Position numbers and translations under genes: made by a program. From Semisulcospira habei (lineage: Eukaryota; Mollusca; Gastropoda; Semisulcospiridae), in the NCBI GenBank assembly GCA_036245525.1, contig BTPG01000005.1, forward strand, positions 118,457,507 through 118,521,506: a stretch of DNA of 64,000 nucleotides. Reading direction: 5' to 3'. Position 1 is the stretch's first letter. Each line of letters begins with the position of its first letter. The notes under the pieces were generated by a model. The model did no database searches. It was not told the DNA's origin and saw nothing but the letters and a program-made list of their open reading frames with translations. Of this stretch, positions 10,969 through 21,753 are shown piece by piece.

Positions 10969-11390
10969 GTACTTAGTATATCATGTACTAGGTAAAGTCA
11001 AGCTGCTTTACTCACACAAATTATAGCAAGACTGAAATTGCGCAGTGAAGTTCTAGTTTTGTCACCATTTTCTCGAGCCTATGAAGCGAAAGTGAAACTC
11101 ATATCACTTAAAATATAAAATTACGTAAAAACTAAAACTTACGTCATGACAAATGACGTTTGACAAATCAATGACGCGTATGTCCTGCGCCCCTTATAGA
11201 ACTCACTGACGCATTGGCAGATCTGCGAGACTTTTTCAATAGGAGATAATTCAACATCAGAATCAGGTCAAAGACAAAAGGTAGAGACCATTGACAGCAA
11301 GGACAGCTCTCACACATAAGGGACTTTGTGGGTCTCATCTTGTTTTCTTTACCTTTATTTTAAAAGTAATGACCAATGAAGGCAAAAGAC
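10969..11390. other. No gene seen
   Basis: Unremarkable AT-rich sequence. The stretch ACTCACTGACGCATTGG at about 11202-11218 resembles sequence upstream of the tRNA-Lys at 6454. Confidence 0.45.
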
Positions 11391-11463
11391 AGATAGTTGT
11401 GAAAAGCGAGATTTACATTTGATTACAATGAAAATATGGCTTTTTATAAAAATGGACTTACGT
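11391..11463. repeat. GCGAG-family hairpin
   Basis: GTGAAAAGCGAGATTTACAT faces GAAAATATGGCTTTTTATAA. AAATGGACTTAC marks the right end, as in other copies. Confidence 0.7.
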
Positions 11464-11512
11464 CTGTTTCCTCCAAACTCCTGAACGCTTGCTTTAGAAA
11501 AGTCTTGGTGTT

Positions 11513-11583
11513 AGACACACTGGTTGTCGCCTTCGACTGATTCGCTGCCGCTCTGCGGCAGCTAATCGAGGGCGACAACAGTG
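11513..11583. repeat. CACTGG-family hairpin
   Basis: ACACACTGGTTGTCGCCTTC pairs with GAGGGCGACAACAGTGTG around GCTGCCGCTCTGCGGCAGC. Confidence 0.75.
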
Positions 11584-11636
11584 TGGGTTTGACATTGAGT
11601 ACACTCCAGTAGAGAAGGATGAGTGTGTCAACGAGA

Positions 11637-11697
11637 GACACTCTGGTTGCCGCCTCAGTCCTCGAGCGTAGCGAATCTAGGGAAGCAGCCAGTGAGA
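11637..11697. repeat. CACTGG-family hairpin, eroded
   Basis: ACACTCTGGTTGCCGCCTCA and GGGAAGCAGCCAGTGAG are diverged arms, 54 bp after the previous copy. Confidence 0.5.
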
Positions 11698-11765
11698 TAA
11701 CGGCAGTGAAGCCATACTGTGACGTTAGTTATGATGATGACTGAATACGACAGTGTTTACCGCCA

Positions 11766-11840
11766 GCCCGGCCGCTAGATCAGTAGGTAGAGCATGTGAC
11801 TCTTAATCCCAGGTTCGTGGATTCGATCCACACGTTAGAC
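11766..11840 (+). pseudogene. Degenerate tRNA-Lys (CUU)
   Basis: The anticodon region (GTGACTCTTAATCCC) and most of the T-arm (GTGGATTCGATCCAC) survive. The D-arm has extra bases and broken pairing (GCCGCTAGATC). The acceptor ends GCCCGGC and GTTAGAC pair poorly. It is 75 bases long against 72 in intact copies. It is probably a decaying duplicate. Confidence 0.75.
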
Positions 11841-12355
11841 GCATTTACAAGACGAACACTTTCCTGTTTTCGTTTCATATTATTTTTTTTTTGTCCCTGA
11901 TCACTACACGTGTAAGATGGACATTTATATGAATAGGAATTACTTGACTAGTTTTGTTGACTCAATCTGTTTTTATACTTAACTAATTGCATGTGTTGTT
12001 TACTCCATTATATGCGTAAACTTTGCCGGCTTAATAGAAAAGTATGGATATTAAAAAAAAAAAAGAAAAAAGAAAAAAGAAACTATTGACTGATGTAATA
12101 TTGTTATAGTCGTGCATTAAAAAAAAAAGATGATTTGTATAATTTAATCACACTGAGAATGTTTGGGAAACTGAAGGCTGAATACTAGAGTAGACGAAGA
12201 CGTTCATGAAAAATGAATTTTTATTTGCATGCATTTGGCATCTGAAATGACTATGTTAGTTGATACATTGAACATAATAATACACAAAACCTGTCGTGTG
12301 TCTGTGCCTAACATTGTGAAAGTTGATTTATATTACTATGCCGTACATGACTTTG

Positions 12356-12436
12356 TTAACTCATTCGAGACGTGCCGCCTCCGGATACGCGGCGTAAAGC
12401 CGCGTTTCCGGAGGCGGCACGCCTCGGATGCGTTAA
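12356..12436. repeat. TH3 hairpin element with intact TTAA ends
   Basis: TTAA at 12356-12359 and 12433-12436. Arms CGTGCCGCCTCCGGATACGC and GCGTTTCCGGAGGCGGCACG are almost perfectly complementary. Length 81 bp. Confidence 0.88.
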
Positions 12437-12539
12437 ACTCAAATGGGATACTTGTTTGCAGTCAACTGCCGGACTCGGAGTCACCGCGAAACATTGAGAC
12501 TGTTGGCATGATGCAGCCGTGTGTAGTAAAATATGTCAC

Positions 12540-12603
12540 ATTGGTTACCTTTTTCGATTCTCCATCGCTGAGCGGTAAACGGGAATCGAAAAAGACTACC
12601 AGT
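12540..12603. repeat. CACTGG-family hairpin
   Basis: ATTGGTTACCTTTTTCGATT faces AATCGAAAAAGACTACCAGT around CGCTGAGCG. The arm bodies differ from the copy at 339 but remain paired. Confidence 0.7.
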
Positions 12604-12742
12604 GTAAAAGATATCAGATTCCGTTTCGGGCATGCGCTCTCCGGGCTCAGACCGGAGATACAATTATAGGGTCCAATGTACAAGTGGGTCAGCTCTTAAC
12701 AGGTTAGCATGTCATGCTACACAACATTAAATGTTCTAAGCA

Positions 12743-12814
12743 GCCCGGCTAGCTCAGTCGGTAGAGCATGGGACTCTTAATCCCAGGGTCGTGGGTTCGA
12801 GCCCCACGTTGGGC
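12743..12814 (+). tRNA. tRNA-Lys (anticodon CUU)
   Basis: All 72 bases match the copy at 6454. The discriminator base is G, as expected for tRNA-Lys. A TTTTT run starts 5 bases after it and should terminate RNA polymerase III. The flanks differ from those of the first copy, so the two are dispersed or old duplicates. Confidence 0.96.
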
Positions 12815-13092
12815 GAATGTTTTTAAAAAAAAATTTTTTTTTAATTTTTTTTTTTTAATGTAACATTTCAAATTAGTCTGAAATATTTTCACTTCATACA
12901 TAACATATTTTGGGTTGTTGAAATCCTACCCAAGTGAATACACTCGGTCAAGATGGTGTCTCGGCACTGTAATGCCCATACGCGCCATCAGAAGTCATCC
13001 CAGAGTTATTTCTACGGCGTGCCAGCACTGAATCCACCGTATAATTATCTGCATAATGAAAACTTACAAAGACTTTGAATTGTTTCTTTTGC

Positions 13093-13481
<389 letters not shown>

Positions 13482-13689
13482 TTTTTATTACCGGGAAAAA
13501 AATCACGGAGGTCATTGTTCGTTGAGTATTACTCGTCTGTTTCGGACCCGCACAGTAGCGTGAATAGTGCACGACTGTATACATAGTAATATGGATGACA
13601 AAGCATTGAAAATAAGCATCACCACAAACTAACTGCTATAGTAGCTCCTGTTGTAAAAAGCGATAGTTCTACTCGTATTTGTTATAGTT

Positions 13690-13880
13690 TAACCCATTAC
13701 ATCCTGATGTTGATTCTGCTTAATTTGCTTATTGTCCTGTGAAGGCTACATTACAAATTAGGACACAGATGAACCATATTTTGTCAAAAAAACAAGGCCC
13801 CAATTTATTCTGGCACCACCCTTGAACTATCAAGTCAATTTGCTTTCAAGCAATGGGCGTATCTGGATGAAAAGGGCTAA
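13690..13880. repeat. Degenerate TH1
   Basis: It starts TTAACCCATTACATCCTGAT and retains one right arm (TCTGGCACCACCCTTGAACT). The left arm and the right TTAA are lost. Confidence 0.65.
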
Positions 13881-13899
13881 AAGAATAACACTAATTATG

Positions 13900-14400
13900 G
13901 CTCCCACGATTTTGGACATTTATTCTCGTACAGCATGTTATACATGTATGGTCAGTAAACGGTGTAAATGTACTTACTAGTAACATGGACACTCGTGATC
14001 CCCGAATCTGCCACGCTTATACAGGAAATTCCCTCAGACATGATTTATTTTCAGGAACATTTACAAATTGATTTTCTGAAACAGTTATACACGTAACAAC
14101 CCTTGGTTTGAATTTAGTTTTCACCCTGAAATGTCATTTTCACCAAAAAAAAAGCTAGTCCATGAACCGTTCCTAGTGACACTGACGTACTTGCAAGGGA
14201 ACATGTGGACTATACCCTCGTGCCTGCATAGCGTGCAAATTGGAGTCTGCACCCATGCACACACGCGAGCGTACATTTATTCTTGTCTCTTCCTCCCTCA
14301 TGTTATTCCTCCATACAGGATAAACATTCATTTTGTAAAGGCGCTGCATACAGGTAATTTCTTTATCTAAAGATGTAAAATGGGGCTGTTATATATATAA
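13900..14400. other. No gene seen
   Basis: AT-rich sequence with a short (TA)n at about 14390. No recognisable protein. Confidence 0.45.
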
Positions 14401-14403
14401 GCA

Positions 14404-14467
14404 CAAGAGGCATAGATTCGCATGGGCCCCCGCGAATGCGGGGGACCATGCGAATCTATGCCTCTTG
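14404..14467. repeat. CP palindrome, CGCATGG/CCATGCG variant
   Basis: The arm GATTCGCATGGGCCCCCGCG pairs with GCGGGGGACCATGCGAATC. Paired changes give CGCATGG/CCATGCG where other copies have CTCATGA/TCATGAG. Confidence 0.9.
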
Positions 14468-14749
14468 CTAGATGTGCTGGGGACGGATTTAGTTGGCATC
14501 AGGGATAAACAGACAGTTTGTAAAGGCACTGTGGGAAGCGTACGTCGCTAACAAAATACAAATTCTCGAGTCGGCCCGAGTAATCCCAGGAAATGAAAAC
14601 AACACAGAAGGCACAGTGAAAAGGAACCATCATATTCTGGAAGAACCATACACTGAGAGGGACAGAAAAAAAAACCCAGAGGGCCGAAAGAGAGCAGACC
14701 ATCTGAAGAGATTTGAGCGTGGGGATGAATGAATGAATCGCCGCGGTGG

Positions 14750-14880
14750 CAAAGACGAATTTAGTATAGGAGGAGAAGAGGGAAGAGGGGGTGGGGTTAG
14801 GGGGTGGGGGTAGGGGGATGGGGGGATTGGGGGATTGGGGAGGGAACTAACTTGGAAGAAAGAAAGAAAGAGAAAAAACA
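14750..14880. repeat. G-rich low-complexity tract
   Basis: Runs of GGGGTGG and GGGGATTGGG followed by (GAAA)n. Purine-rich, no gene. Confidence 0.8.
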
Positions 14881-14955
14881 TTTTTACTTTCAAAACTAAT
14901 TGCTAGAGAATCTCTAACAGTTTGGTGTTGAGTAAAAGGGGGTCTTTTTCTTCTT

Positions 14956-15164
14956 TTAACCCATTTAACCCCAAGCAGCAGGAGATGGATCGAACATGAT
15001 AATTCAAGGGCAGTGCCAGATGAGCTTGGCGCCTGTAGGCGCGAAGCTCATCCGGCACTACCCTAGAATGATCATGGTCGCTCCATCTCATGCAACCGGT
15101 ACACAGTCATTAGGTAACACTTGGCAAAATTTAGGAAATGTGGCTGTCGGGTTAAATAGATTAA
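14956..15164. repeat. TH1 hairpin element, GATGAGC subtype
   Basis: TTAA at 14956-14959 and 15161-15164. Arms GCCAGATGAGCTTGGCGCC and GCGCGAAGCTCATCCGGC show the paired variant GATGAGC/GCTCATC instead of GATTAGC/GCTAATC. Confidence 0.9.
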
Positions 15165-15211
15165 CTCATTTGCGGCCAGCCGCATCCAGATGCTGGCCGC
15201 GAATGAGTTAA
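15161..15211. repeat. Minimal TH3 hairpin sharing its TTAA with the preceding TH1
   Basis: TTAACTCATTTGCGGCCAGC pairs with GCTGGCCGCGAATGAGTTAA. At 51 bp it is the shortest TTAA element here, and its left TTAA is the right TTAA of the TH1 copy. Confidence 0.88.
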
Positions 15212-15299
15212 CATGATGGATTGTTGGTGCTTTTGTACGACCTTTTAATAACGATGATTTATCCATCTACCGCGACCCTTAAATTGTTATGCTGAGCGA

Positions 15300-15800
15300 T
15301 TCACCTGAGAAATAAACCCAAACAACAACATTGGCTCAGGAGGTGAAATGCTCCAGACGCTGAAAAAATATTGTGGACTGAACCGCGCGCACACACTGAG
15401 GCTCCACACAGCAAAAGGTTAAGGTTCTCGCACCCGCTTGTCTATACTCACAGTTTGACAAGGAACAGCCGGGGCGCTGAATCCGTCAATGCGGCGGAGT
15501 TTTGAAATTTGTCGAACGAGTGTTTGCGAGGCTAAGTTGCTAATTTCTCTCCTCATTCTCGGGGCCCCCTCCGCTCTACCAGGGGGTGTTGGGCAAATGT
15601 TTGCATACAACATCTTCACAGTGAGAGGCGGGCAGGGGCAATGGAGTCCGGGCCAGCCCTCACAAACACGCGGGGTCGCCTCGCGTGTTGACAGTGCCGA
15701 AACTAACATGATTAATCGTCAAAGGCAAAATAATGTTGGGGCTGGCTCCCGTCCTCCGCCGCCGCCGTCGTTTCTATTGAGTCCATTTAATTTCCCTTAC
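15300..15800. other. Complex unique island, no gene recognised
   Basis: From about 15420 to 15730 the sequence is balanced in composition and free of the repeats around it. It holds AAATGTTTGCATACAAC, ACATGATTAATCGTC and GCTAATTTCTC, which resemble forkhead/POU and homeodomain sites. No open frame shows a domain. It could be a regulatory element or an unrecognised exon. Confidence 0.3.
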
Positions 15801-15807
15801 AAATCTT

Positions 15808-15872
15808 GCAAGAGGCGTAGTTTCTCATAAACCCCTGCAAAGCAGGGGTTCATGAGAATCTATGCCTCTTGC
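15808..15872. repeat. CP palindrome
   Basis: GCAAGAGGCGTAGTTTCTCA pairs with TGAGAATCTATGCCTCTTGC, centre CCCTGCAAAGCAGGG. The right flank GGACAAGATCGGTCCC recurs in modified form after other CP copies. Confidence 0.88.
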
Positions 15873-16000
15873 TCGGACAAGATCGGTCCCTTTTTGAGTC
15901 CTTCAGTTTCTTTTCCATTTCTAGGAGCTCATATGCCTCTATGGTGCCTCCTACTTGGAAAACTGGGTCCCGATTTAAGTACATTACATTTTGTCCAAAC

Positions 16001-16067
16001 TCAAAGAGGCATAGATTCTCATGTGACCCTAAACGTGCAGGGACTCATGAGTTTCTGTGCCATGCTC
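16001..16067. repeat. Degenerate CP palindrome
   Basis: AAAGAGGCATAGATTCTCAT and GACTCATGAGTTTCTGTGCC are its arms. The right flank (CAAGATCGGCCCC) matches that of the previous copy. Confidence 0.75.
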
Positions 16068-16252
16068 AAGATCGGCCCCAGGGTCACTGCACTTCTATCT
16101 CTGCTTCTCAAACGGGAAAGGTCGTAGGGGTGTGTTCTCCTTATTCTGTCGGAGGTTAATATTTCAATCTGATTTATCCGTCCGGCTGAGTATGAGGACT
16201 ACATATGTAATTGGTGACTGGCATTGCCAGCAACACTATTGCCACACCGAGC

Positions 16253-16300
16253 ATATACGTGCGTGTAGGTTCATGAGGATCTGTGTCTCTTGCAGATGGA
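16253..16300. repeat. CP right half
   Basis: GTTCATGAGGATCTGTGTCT followed by CTTGCAGATGG is one arm only. Confidence 0.6.
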
Positions 16301-16599
16301 CTAAGGCTGGCCGGGTAGTGCCTAGTACCAGAGTCCCGCCCTGGTCTGGCCTGAGCATTAAGTCGCTTGTGAAGGGCCTTCCATTTTCATCAAGTGTTTT
16401 CATCCCCCACCCGGGCCATTTTTTTTTCAATATACTTTAAATCTTGTCACCCCTCAGCATTTCGTGTAAGCGTGGTTCATATGTGACGACGTCGACAAAA
16501 CATGCTGTGAAAGATCCAGCACTTTTAACCACCCCTACACCCCCTGTGCGTGCGTCCACGGGTACTGTAAACAGTACCGGTGATTGCATGCACAAAGGG

Positions 16600-16876
16600 G
16601 TAAACCCATTTACCCCCACGGCCGCATTTTGGGAGGTGCCATCCAACAACAACAATGTACCAGTTGCAGGAGATTTGATCGACCATGATAATTCAAGGGT
16701 AGTGCCATCCATCCAACAACAATGTACCAGTTGCAGGAGATTTGATCGACCATGATAATTCAAGGGTAGTGCCAGATTAGCTTGGCGCCTAACGGCGCCA
16801 AGCTAATCTGGCACTACCCTTGAATTATCACGGTCGACCCATATCCTGCAGCAGGCGTTGGGGTTAAACGGGTTAA
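16600..16876. repeat. TH1 hairpin element with internal 67-bp duplication
   Basis: The hairpin core GCCAGATTAGCTTGGCGCC and its complement sit at about 16769-16818. The left shoulder CAATGTACCAGTTGCAGGAG occurs twice, about 67 bp apart, so the left side was partly duplicated in tandem. The right end GGGTTAAACGGGTTAA gives TTAA at 16873-16876. The left TTAA is eroded to GTAAACCCATTTA. Confidence 0.85.
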
Positions 16877-16879
16877 ACG

Positions 16880-17579
16880 TTTATTTGTGAGTCAGAGAGC
16901 GCCGACGCTGTGCTTCCTTGCCGTTCAAGTATCGTTTTGAAGAAACGTTTCTTTTTCGCACGCCGAACTCCATTAAACATAAAGCGATGAGCGCAAAATG
17001 CAGTCACACTCTTCTTAAAACGGTCCCTCTCCTCCAATTTAGGGCTGCATAGATTTTGCCTGCTCGAGATGTTTATTCCTGGAGATTGCCGGAATGACAC
17101 CCCTAACATTCAGCAAGCCAGAAAAGGGTCTGTACCAGATTACATTTTAATCTTAGATATTCAGTTAGATTTTTTTCTTCTTTGAGGAATGGAAGGGTTC
17201 ACTCAATTAAGGGACATTAAATTCGGGGTCACGATTTTTGGCATTTTATTTTTTAAATTCTACTTTTAGTGAGTGCGTCAGGGTTTTAGAGTCACCTCTC
17301 TGGTAAAAAGTGTGGTCGATGTTTATTTAAAAATGCGACCGAATCTAGTTTAATGTATTACAGCATTGTATGTGGGTGTTGGTAACACGTCACATATAAT
17401 AAATAAAGCATGAAATGAGTATTTACAAAAACAAACCTGTTTGCTTCACACTTTAAAAAAAAAAGTGACATTATCACACGACTGAATTTTCCAAAATAGA
17501 CGATTTCTGGAAGTCAGAAGTAGGTCAAAAGCCGTGTTTCGACGAAAACAGTGGATATATCGCCTGTCTGTCCTGGCTT
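16880..17579. other. No gene seen
   Basis: AT-rich sequence of normal complexity without a recognisable repeat or domain. Confidence 0.45.
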
Positions 17580-17735
17580 TTAACCCTTATCATTCGGAAT
17601 ACACCAGTGTGTGAAATAAGTTTGACTAAAATAGTTCAAGGGTAGTGCCAGAATAGCTTGGCGCCTCTAGGCGCCAAGCTATTTTGACACCATATGACAG
17701 TGTACAAATTTTGAAGCATTTAGCCTCAGTATATG
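17580..17735. repeat. TH1 element, CATTCGGAATACACC subtype
   Basis: It starts TTAACCCTTATCATTCGGAA, then the core GCCAGAATAGCTTGGCGCC and its complement. The right end is eroded (TATGGGTTCATCC). The same shoulder occurs at 47.6 kb and, inverted, in the element at 18004. Confidence 0.85.
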
Positions 17736-17964
17736 GGTTCATCCACTGTTTTCGTTGAAACACGTGCATTTTTTAAAAAATCTACTTCAAAAATATTCTT
17801 TTACGCTGATAACTGTGAATAAAAAAAAAAGTTGAAAGTGCGGAAAGCAAGAGAAACACTGACGTTATCTCCTTTTCCTTTGCGATGCTTGGAAGAACTG
17901 ATGCCACAGTGACGCGCTGATCGTAAATGACTAATCAGCTGCCGGTGCGTCATTGTTTTCAACC

Positions 17965-18245
17965 GCCCGGTTAGCCTCTCAGTCGGTAGAGCGTGGGAGG
18001 CTCTTAACCCATATCATACTGAGGCTAAACGCTTCAAATTTGTACAATGCCATATGCAAGCTACATATAGTACTTACAGATAAGAATGATGGCTTTAGTT
18101 CAAGGGTGGTGCCACAATAGCTTAGCGCCTGGGCCAAGTTTTGGCATTACCCTTGAACTACTTTAGTCAAACCTATTTCACAGTTTGTGTATTCCGAATG
18201 ATAAGGGTTAATCGTGGGTTCGAGCCCCACATCACCGGACTGGGC
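17965..18245 (+). pseudogene. tRNA-Lys pseudogene split by a TH1 insertion at TTAA
   Basis: The 5' half GCCCGGTTAGCCTCTCAGTC...GGCTCTTAA ends in the anticodon loop. The 3' half resumes at TTAATCGTGGGTTCGAGCCC and ends near TGGGC at 18245. Between them lies a 200-bp TH1 element. The loop TTAA of intact copies (CTCTTAATCCC) is present on both sides, as a target duplication. The copy was already damaged: CCAGGG is missing after the anticodon stem and bases are added in the acceptor. It cannot form a functional tRNA. Confidence 0.9.
18004..18211. mobile_element. TH1 element inserted in the tRNA-Lys anticodon loop
   Basis: TTAA at 18004-18007 and 18208-18211. The inner ends are CCCATATCATACTGAGGC and CATTCGGAATACACC-like sequence (ATTCCGAATGATAAGGG). 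The core AGTTCAAGGGTGGTGCC faces GGCATTACCCTTGAACT. No protein is encoded, so movement would need a transposase elsewhere. TTAA duplication is typical of piggyBac-type transposases. Confidence 0.88.
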
Positions 18246-18702
18246 GCAAACACTGATGTTTTTTTTGTTTTTTTTTGTTGGGTGTTTTTTCTGTACAGTT
18301 CAAGTTCCGGATAAATATTATATTTCATGATAAATACTCTACATATTACCAGTGCACTATAAGCAATAAAGGCCGCCTGTGACAATTTTTAGTGAACATT
18401 TTTACATCGTAGTATTGACGTTGTGACGCGGCGGCAAGCGGCACTGCAAGTACGCGGCCCGTGATGACATCAGCAAATCAGTTTGGACTGAGACTGAACT
18501 TGAACAGACACACAATCAGTAATTATTTCTGGGCATACTAATCAGCTGTGTTATGAGTCTGTTGTTTCGACTATGTGAGTATATAACAGAACAAGTTTCG
18601 AGCGCCAGGAAAGTAATCACGATCAACCACGGGGTCGCCAGCGAGTGGGCACGTTGGCTGACGTCACTATAACTCGTCAGGATTTCAATTACTGCCTCAC
18701 AA
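18246..18702. other. No gene seen; candidate tRNA upstream region
   Basis: Sequence of mixed composition. TGACGTCACTATAACTCGTC precedes the tRNA at 18703 by about 45 bases and includes a CRE-like TGACGTCA. Confidence 0.35.
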
Positions 18703-18774
18703 GCCCGGCTAGCTCAGCCGGTAGAGCATGGGACTCTTAATCCCAGGGGCGTGGGTTCGAGCCCCACGTTGGGC
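18703..18774 (+). tRNA. tRNA-Lys (anticodon CUU)
   Basis: The cloverleaf is intact with two differences from the other copies, both outside stems. The D-loop is AGCCGGTA instead of AGTCGGTA and the variable loop is GGGGC instead of GGGTC. The discriminator is G. The downstream sequence is TTACTTATTTTTATT, with a T5 run 13 bases on. It is probably functional. Confidence 0.94.
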
Positions 18775-18977
18775 GGTTACTTATTTTTATTAACAAATAA
18801 TTGAATTATTGAGTACGTTCCTGCATTTTTTTCCATCTTTTATTTGGTCTACCGCAGTGTTTCGTCAAAGGCATCAGTCTAAATTTTTAAAGCCATTTTA
18901 TTTAAAGTCGTGAACAACCTCTTGCATGCGCCTACTGTATCTGTTGTTTGCGTGCTATGACTCAACGCGGATTTTAT

Positions 18978-19052
18978 TTAAACCTTTACGTGTCGATAGG
19001 GTTAGTAAGGAATCATCGTGACTAAAACCACTACTGACACGCAAAGGGTTTA
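18978..19052. repeat. TH2 hairpin element
   Basis: TTAAACCTTTACGTGTCGAT pairs with TGACACGCAAAGGGTTTAA. The inner GGAATCATCGTGACTAAAAC matches other TH2 copies. Confidence 0.75.
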
Positions 19053-19246
19053 AAAAAAGAGGAAAATGAACGCTCAATATCAGCATGTGTTGCCATTTGC
19101 CGACGGCATGGCATTTCATGGCGGGCCCTTCGTTTTCTATCGTGACATGGTGATGTCTGTGCGCGCGCTGAAAATAGATTGAATTAAGAGTCATTAGGTG
19201 CACTCCAAACGTTTTAAGAGATCAAAATCATTACCTGTGTGCTAGT

Positions 19247-19310
19247 CTGTGATTTTGGACCTTACGGTTTCAGCCGTAAGGTCCGAAATTACAGACCAGC
19301 ACACATGGTC
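19247..19310. repeat. TTACGG-family hairpin
   Basis: TGATTTTGGACCTTACGG pairs with CCGTAAGGTCCGAAATTACA around TTTCAG. Outer flanks are CTAGTCTG and CAGACCAGCACACA. Confidence 0.85.
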
Positions 19311-19429
19311 TCGGGTTGACAGTTTCGGGATATGATGGCAAGGCGATCTCTCCACACTATATTACTTGGCACCGACATAATTTAGCGTGAAACGGTAACA
19401 GAAACTCTAGCAGAAGCAAAAAATAACCC

Positions 19430-19510
19430 ATTGGCTGTCGGCCGCGCTCCTTGTCGTAATGATTCCTGCAGGAATCATCACGACAAAACGCGCTGCCGAC
19501 AGACAAAGGG
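19430..19510. repeat. TH2-like hairpin
   Basis: TTGGCTGTCGGCCGCGC pairs with GCGCTGCCGACAGACAAAGG. The centre GATTCCTGCAGGAATCATCA is fully palindromic. Confidence 0.75.
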
Positions 19511-19540
19511 ATGATGATGACGAAGATGATGAGGATGATG

Positions 19541-19609
<69 letters not shown>
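19541..19609. repeat. (ATA)n microsatellite
   Basis: About 23 trinucleotides following a GATGATGACGAAG stretch. Confidence 0.96.
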
Positions 19610-19610
<1 letters not shown>

Positions 19611-19705
19611 TTACACATGTAATATCAGGACAGTTAAATGCATTTAACAAAAATAACAATAGACATAATGCGTTCACATGTATGCATATAATGTAAACAA
19701 TCAAG

Positions 19706-19820
19706 ACTAAAAAGGTGACTGCCAAGCGTGTAAACTGAATGCACAAGAACTATCCAACGGAGAAAGAATTGTGTTGTAACTGTCTTTTCTAAGGGTGTTT
19801 CTTTCTCCGTTGGGTTCTTC
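19706..19820. repeat. AACGGAG-family inverted element
   Basis: AAAGGTGACTGCCAAGCGTG marks the left end. CCAACGGAGAAAGAA pairs with TTCTTTCTCCGTTGG, enclosing TTGTGTTGTAACTGTCTTTT. It is shorter than the copy at 43870. Confidence 0.75.
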
Positions 19821-20120
19821 TTTAGAATGTAAACAGTTTCACTGGTTTTTCATTGGAATGTGAACATTATACTGTCTGATGGATGAAATTGTTGTATTTT
19901 TTCCCCAAAGCTTTGCCTTTAAAAAGATTATATATTCATATTCTTTTAAGCTTGACATGTGGCAGACTGACCACAGGTTTCTAAATGTATGAACCGAAGG
20001 TATCGGAGGGGAATTTCATCTGCATGACCCAGAGAATTTGACAACGGGTTTTACTCGCACGGACTGAAGAGGAGCAAAAATGAAGAATAAATGTGAATAC
20101 TCGGTTTGCTATGAGCTCAT

Positions 20121-20248
<128 letters not shown>

Positions 20249-20407
20249 GTTTCCTGAGATGGCTGCCTGGGGGCATCCTTCTTACCCGGCTCCGCAAACC
20301 GACAATGACTTGTGAACGTGCCGTCTTCCAAACTGTTCCTTCTTTCTCCCTCCCCGACCCCAAACTTTCCCCTTGCCAGTGCCGCAATACCTCAACCCAT
20401 GTAGTGC

Positions 20408-20455
20408 AAGGGCACGGATCATTATGAGCCCCCGTGATGATCTGTGCCTCTTGCT
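20408..20455. repeat. CP palindrome with central deletion
   Basis: GCAAGGGCACGGATCATTAT and GATGATCTGTGCCTCTTGC remain. One side of the CCCCCGC/GCGGGGG centre is gone. Confidence 0.8.
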
Positions 20456-20689
20456 AACCCTATTTTATGTCTATGTTTCTCAGGTAGATTAGGTCACTGG
20501 TCATGTGGGATGCAAGTCCACCCATCTCCTCAACCTTGATTTCTGGGCTTTAGCTTCCCTGCGTTCGGCTCACGAGAGGGCACCATTTTTTTCTTCATTT
20601 TTTTACTTAAATTTTCGTTTCCGTTTCGTGCTCAGTGGGCATCTTAGGGTACGATAAAGATAGAAAAAAAAAGACTTGCAAAAGATACT

Positions 20690-20785
20690 GACGAGCCAAA
20701 GAAATGCGACATTTTGAGGAATCATCGGAAACACGTTAGTGTTTCCGATTATTCCAAAATATGTCGCATTTCTTTTGCTTGTCAG
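20690..20785. repeat. Single-copy long hairpin
   Basis: AAGAAATGCGACATTTTGAG and its complement TATGTCGCATTTCTTTTGC flank GGAATCATCGGAAACAC/GTGTTTCCGATTATTCC. Weaker pairing may extend outward (ACTTGCAAAAG, CTTGTAAAG). Confidence 0.8.
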
Positions 20786-20999
20786 TAGAATTCCTTTCGA
20801 CTTGTAAAGCCAACACAGGCTGCTCACTATTTCTAATGAATTAACAAAAAATATTAAACAAAATTGTGGCAGTCACATTATTCACTATTCTGCATGTTTA
20901 AGAGATCTGTTATGTTTCGCTGTGTAGTCTACGCACCATGGACTATTAAATTTTTAAAATTGTTTTTCTGTGACATTGGACTGTACAGCGCTTCGCTAA

Positions 21000-21016
21000 A
21001 GGACCAAAATCACAGA

Positions 21017-21112
<96 letters not shown>
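21000..21112. repeat. Half TTACGG hairpin merging into (CA)n
   Basis: AAGGACCAAAATCACAGACC is one TTACGG-family right arm. It runs directly into about 95 bp of CA repeats from 21018. Confidence 0.85.
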
Positions 21113-21114
<2 letters not shown>

Positions 21115-21753
21115 TATTACCAAAATGGTGTTCGACTACACTTTACAAGTTTTGTAAAATCAGTATATGGGCAGTTACTAAACATCTTGGGCATTACTTT
21201 ATTGATCTGAAAGTCAGAGATTTTTATTAGTATTATTTTTCCCCCCATTAAAATATCTTTCCGTGGACGCTTATAAAAATGGCGGTAAAAGGACAAGGCT
21301 TCGTTATTCTTCAGTTGCTTCCCTTTTTGGAGGACACTGAGAATAAATTGGCGGGAAAACGACAAGTCTTGTCGAATCCAAATGGCGGATGTTTCTTCCA
21401 GACAATTGACTTGCACTTTCGACGTGATTTCCTACCGTTTTCCTCCCGTTTCCACTCAGACAGACGGACAGACTAAGGCAGAGCTCATCCTCCGCTTCAA
21501 TGGGCGAAATGATTGAACAAAGCCGACGCAGCCGACTGTCCGCATTGTTTGTTTATCACGGACAATAAGCCGGGAGCCCGTCAAATGCCATCGGACCTTA
21601 CCGGCTATTTCCGTCGGTGTCCGGACGAGCCTCGTGAGACCCCGGTAATTGTCGGGGCGGTCCGGCAAGAGTGGTCATTTAGCTGATGGAATTGAGGTCC
21701 CCAGAGGTCTGAGGCGATCGACAGGCAAGGATAGGTCAATCTCCTTCCGTCTG
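21113..21753. other. No gene recognised; unique island at about 21480-21670
   Basis: The 21480-21670 part is GC-balanced and complex (GGACAATAAGCCGGGAGCC, CCCCGGTAATTGTCGGGG, GGACCTTACCGGCTATTTCC). CCCCGGTAATTGTCGGGG is an imperfect palindrome around a TAATTG core. It could be a regulatory element. Confidence 0.3.

Noticed and set aside
12229..12669. 146-codon open frame on the plus strand
   Set aside because: It runs through a TH3 and a CACTGG hairpin, so most of its length is non-coding repeat.
14493..14732. 79-codon open frame
   Set aside because: Polar, charged sequence with no recognisable motif next to a CP palindrome and a G-rich tract. No splice or promoter evidence.
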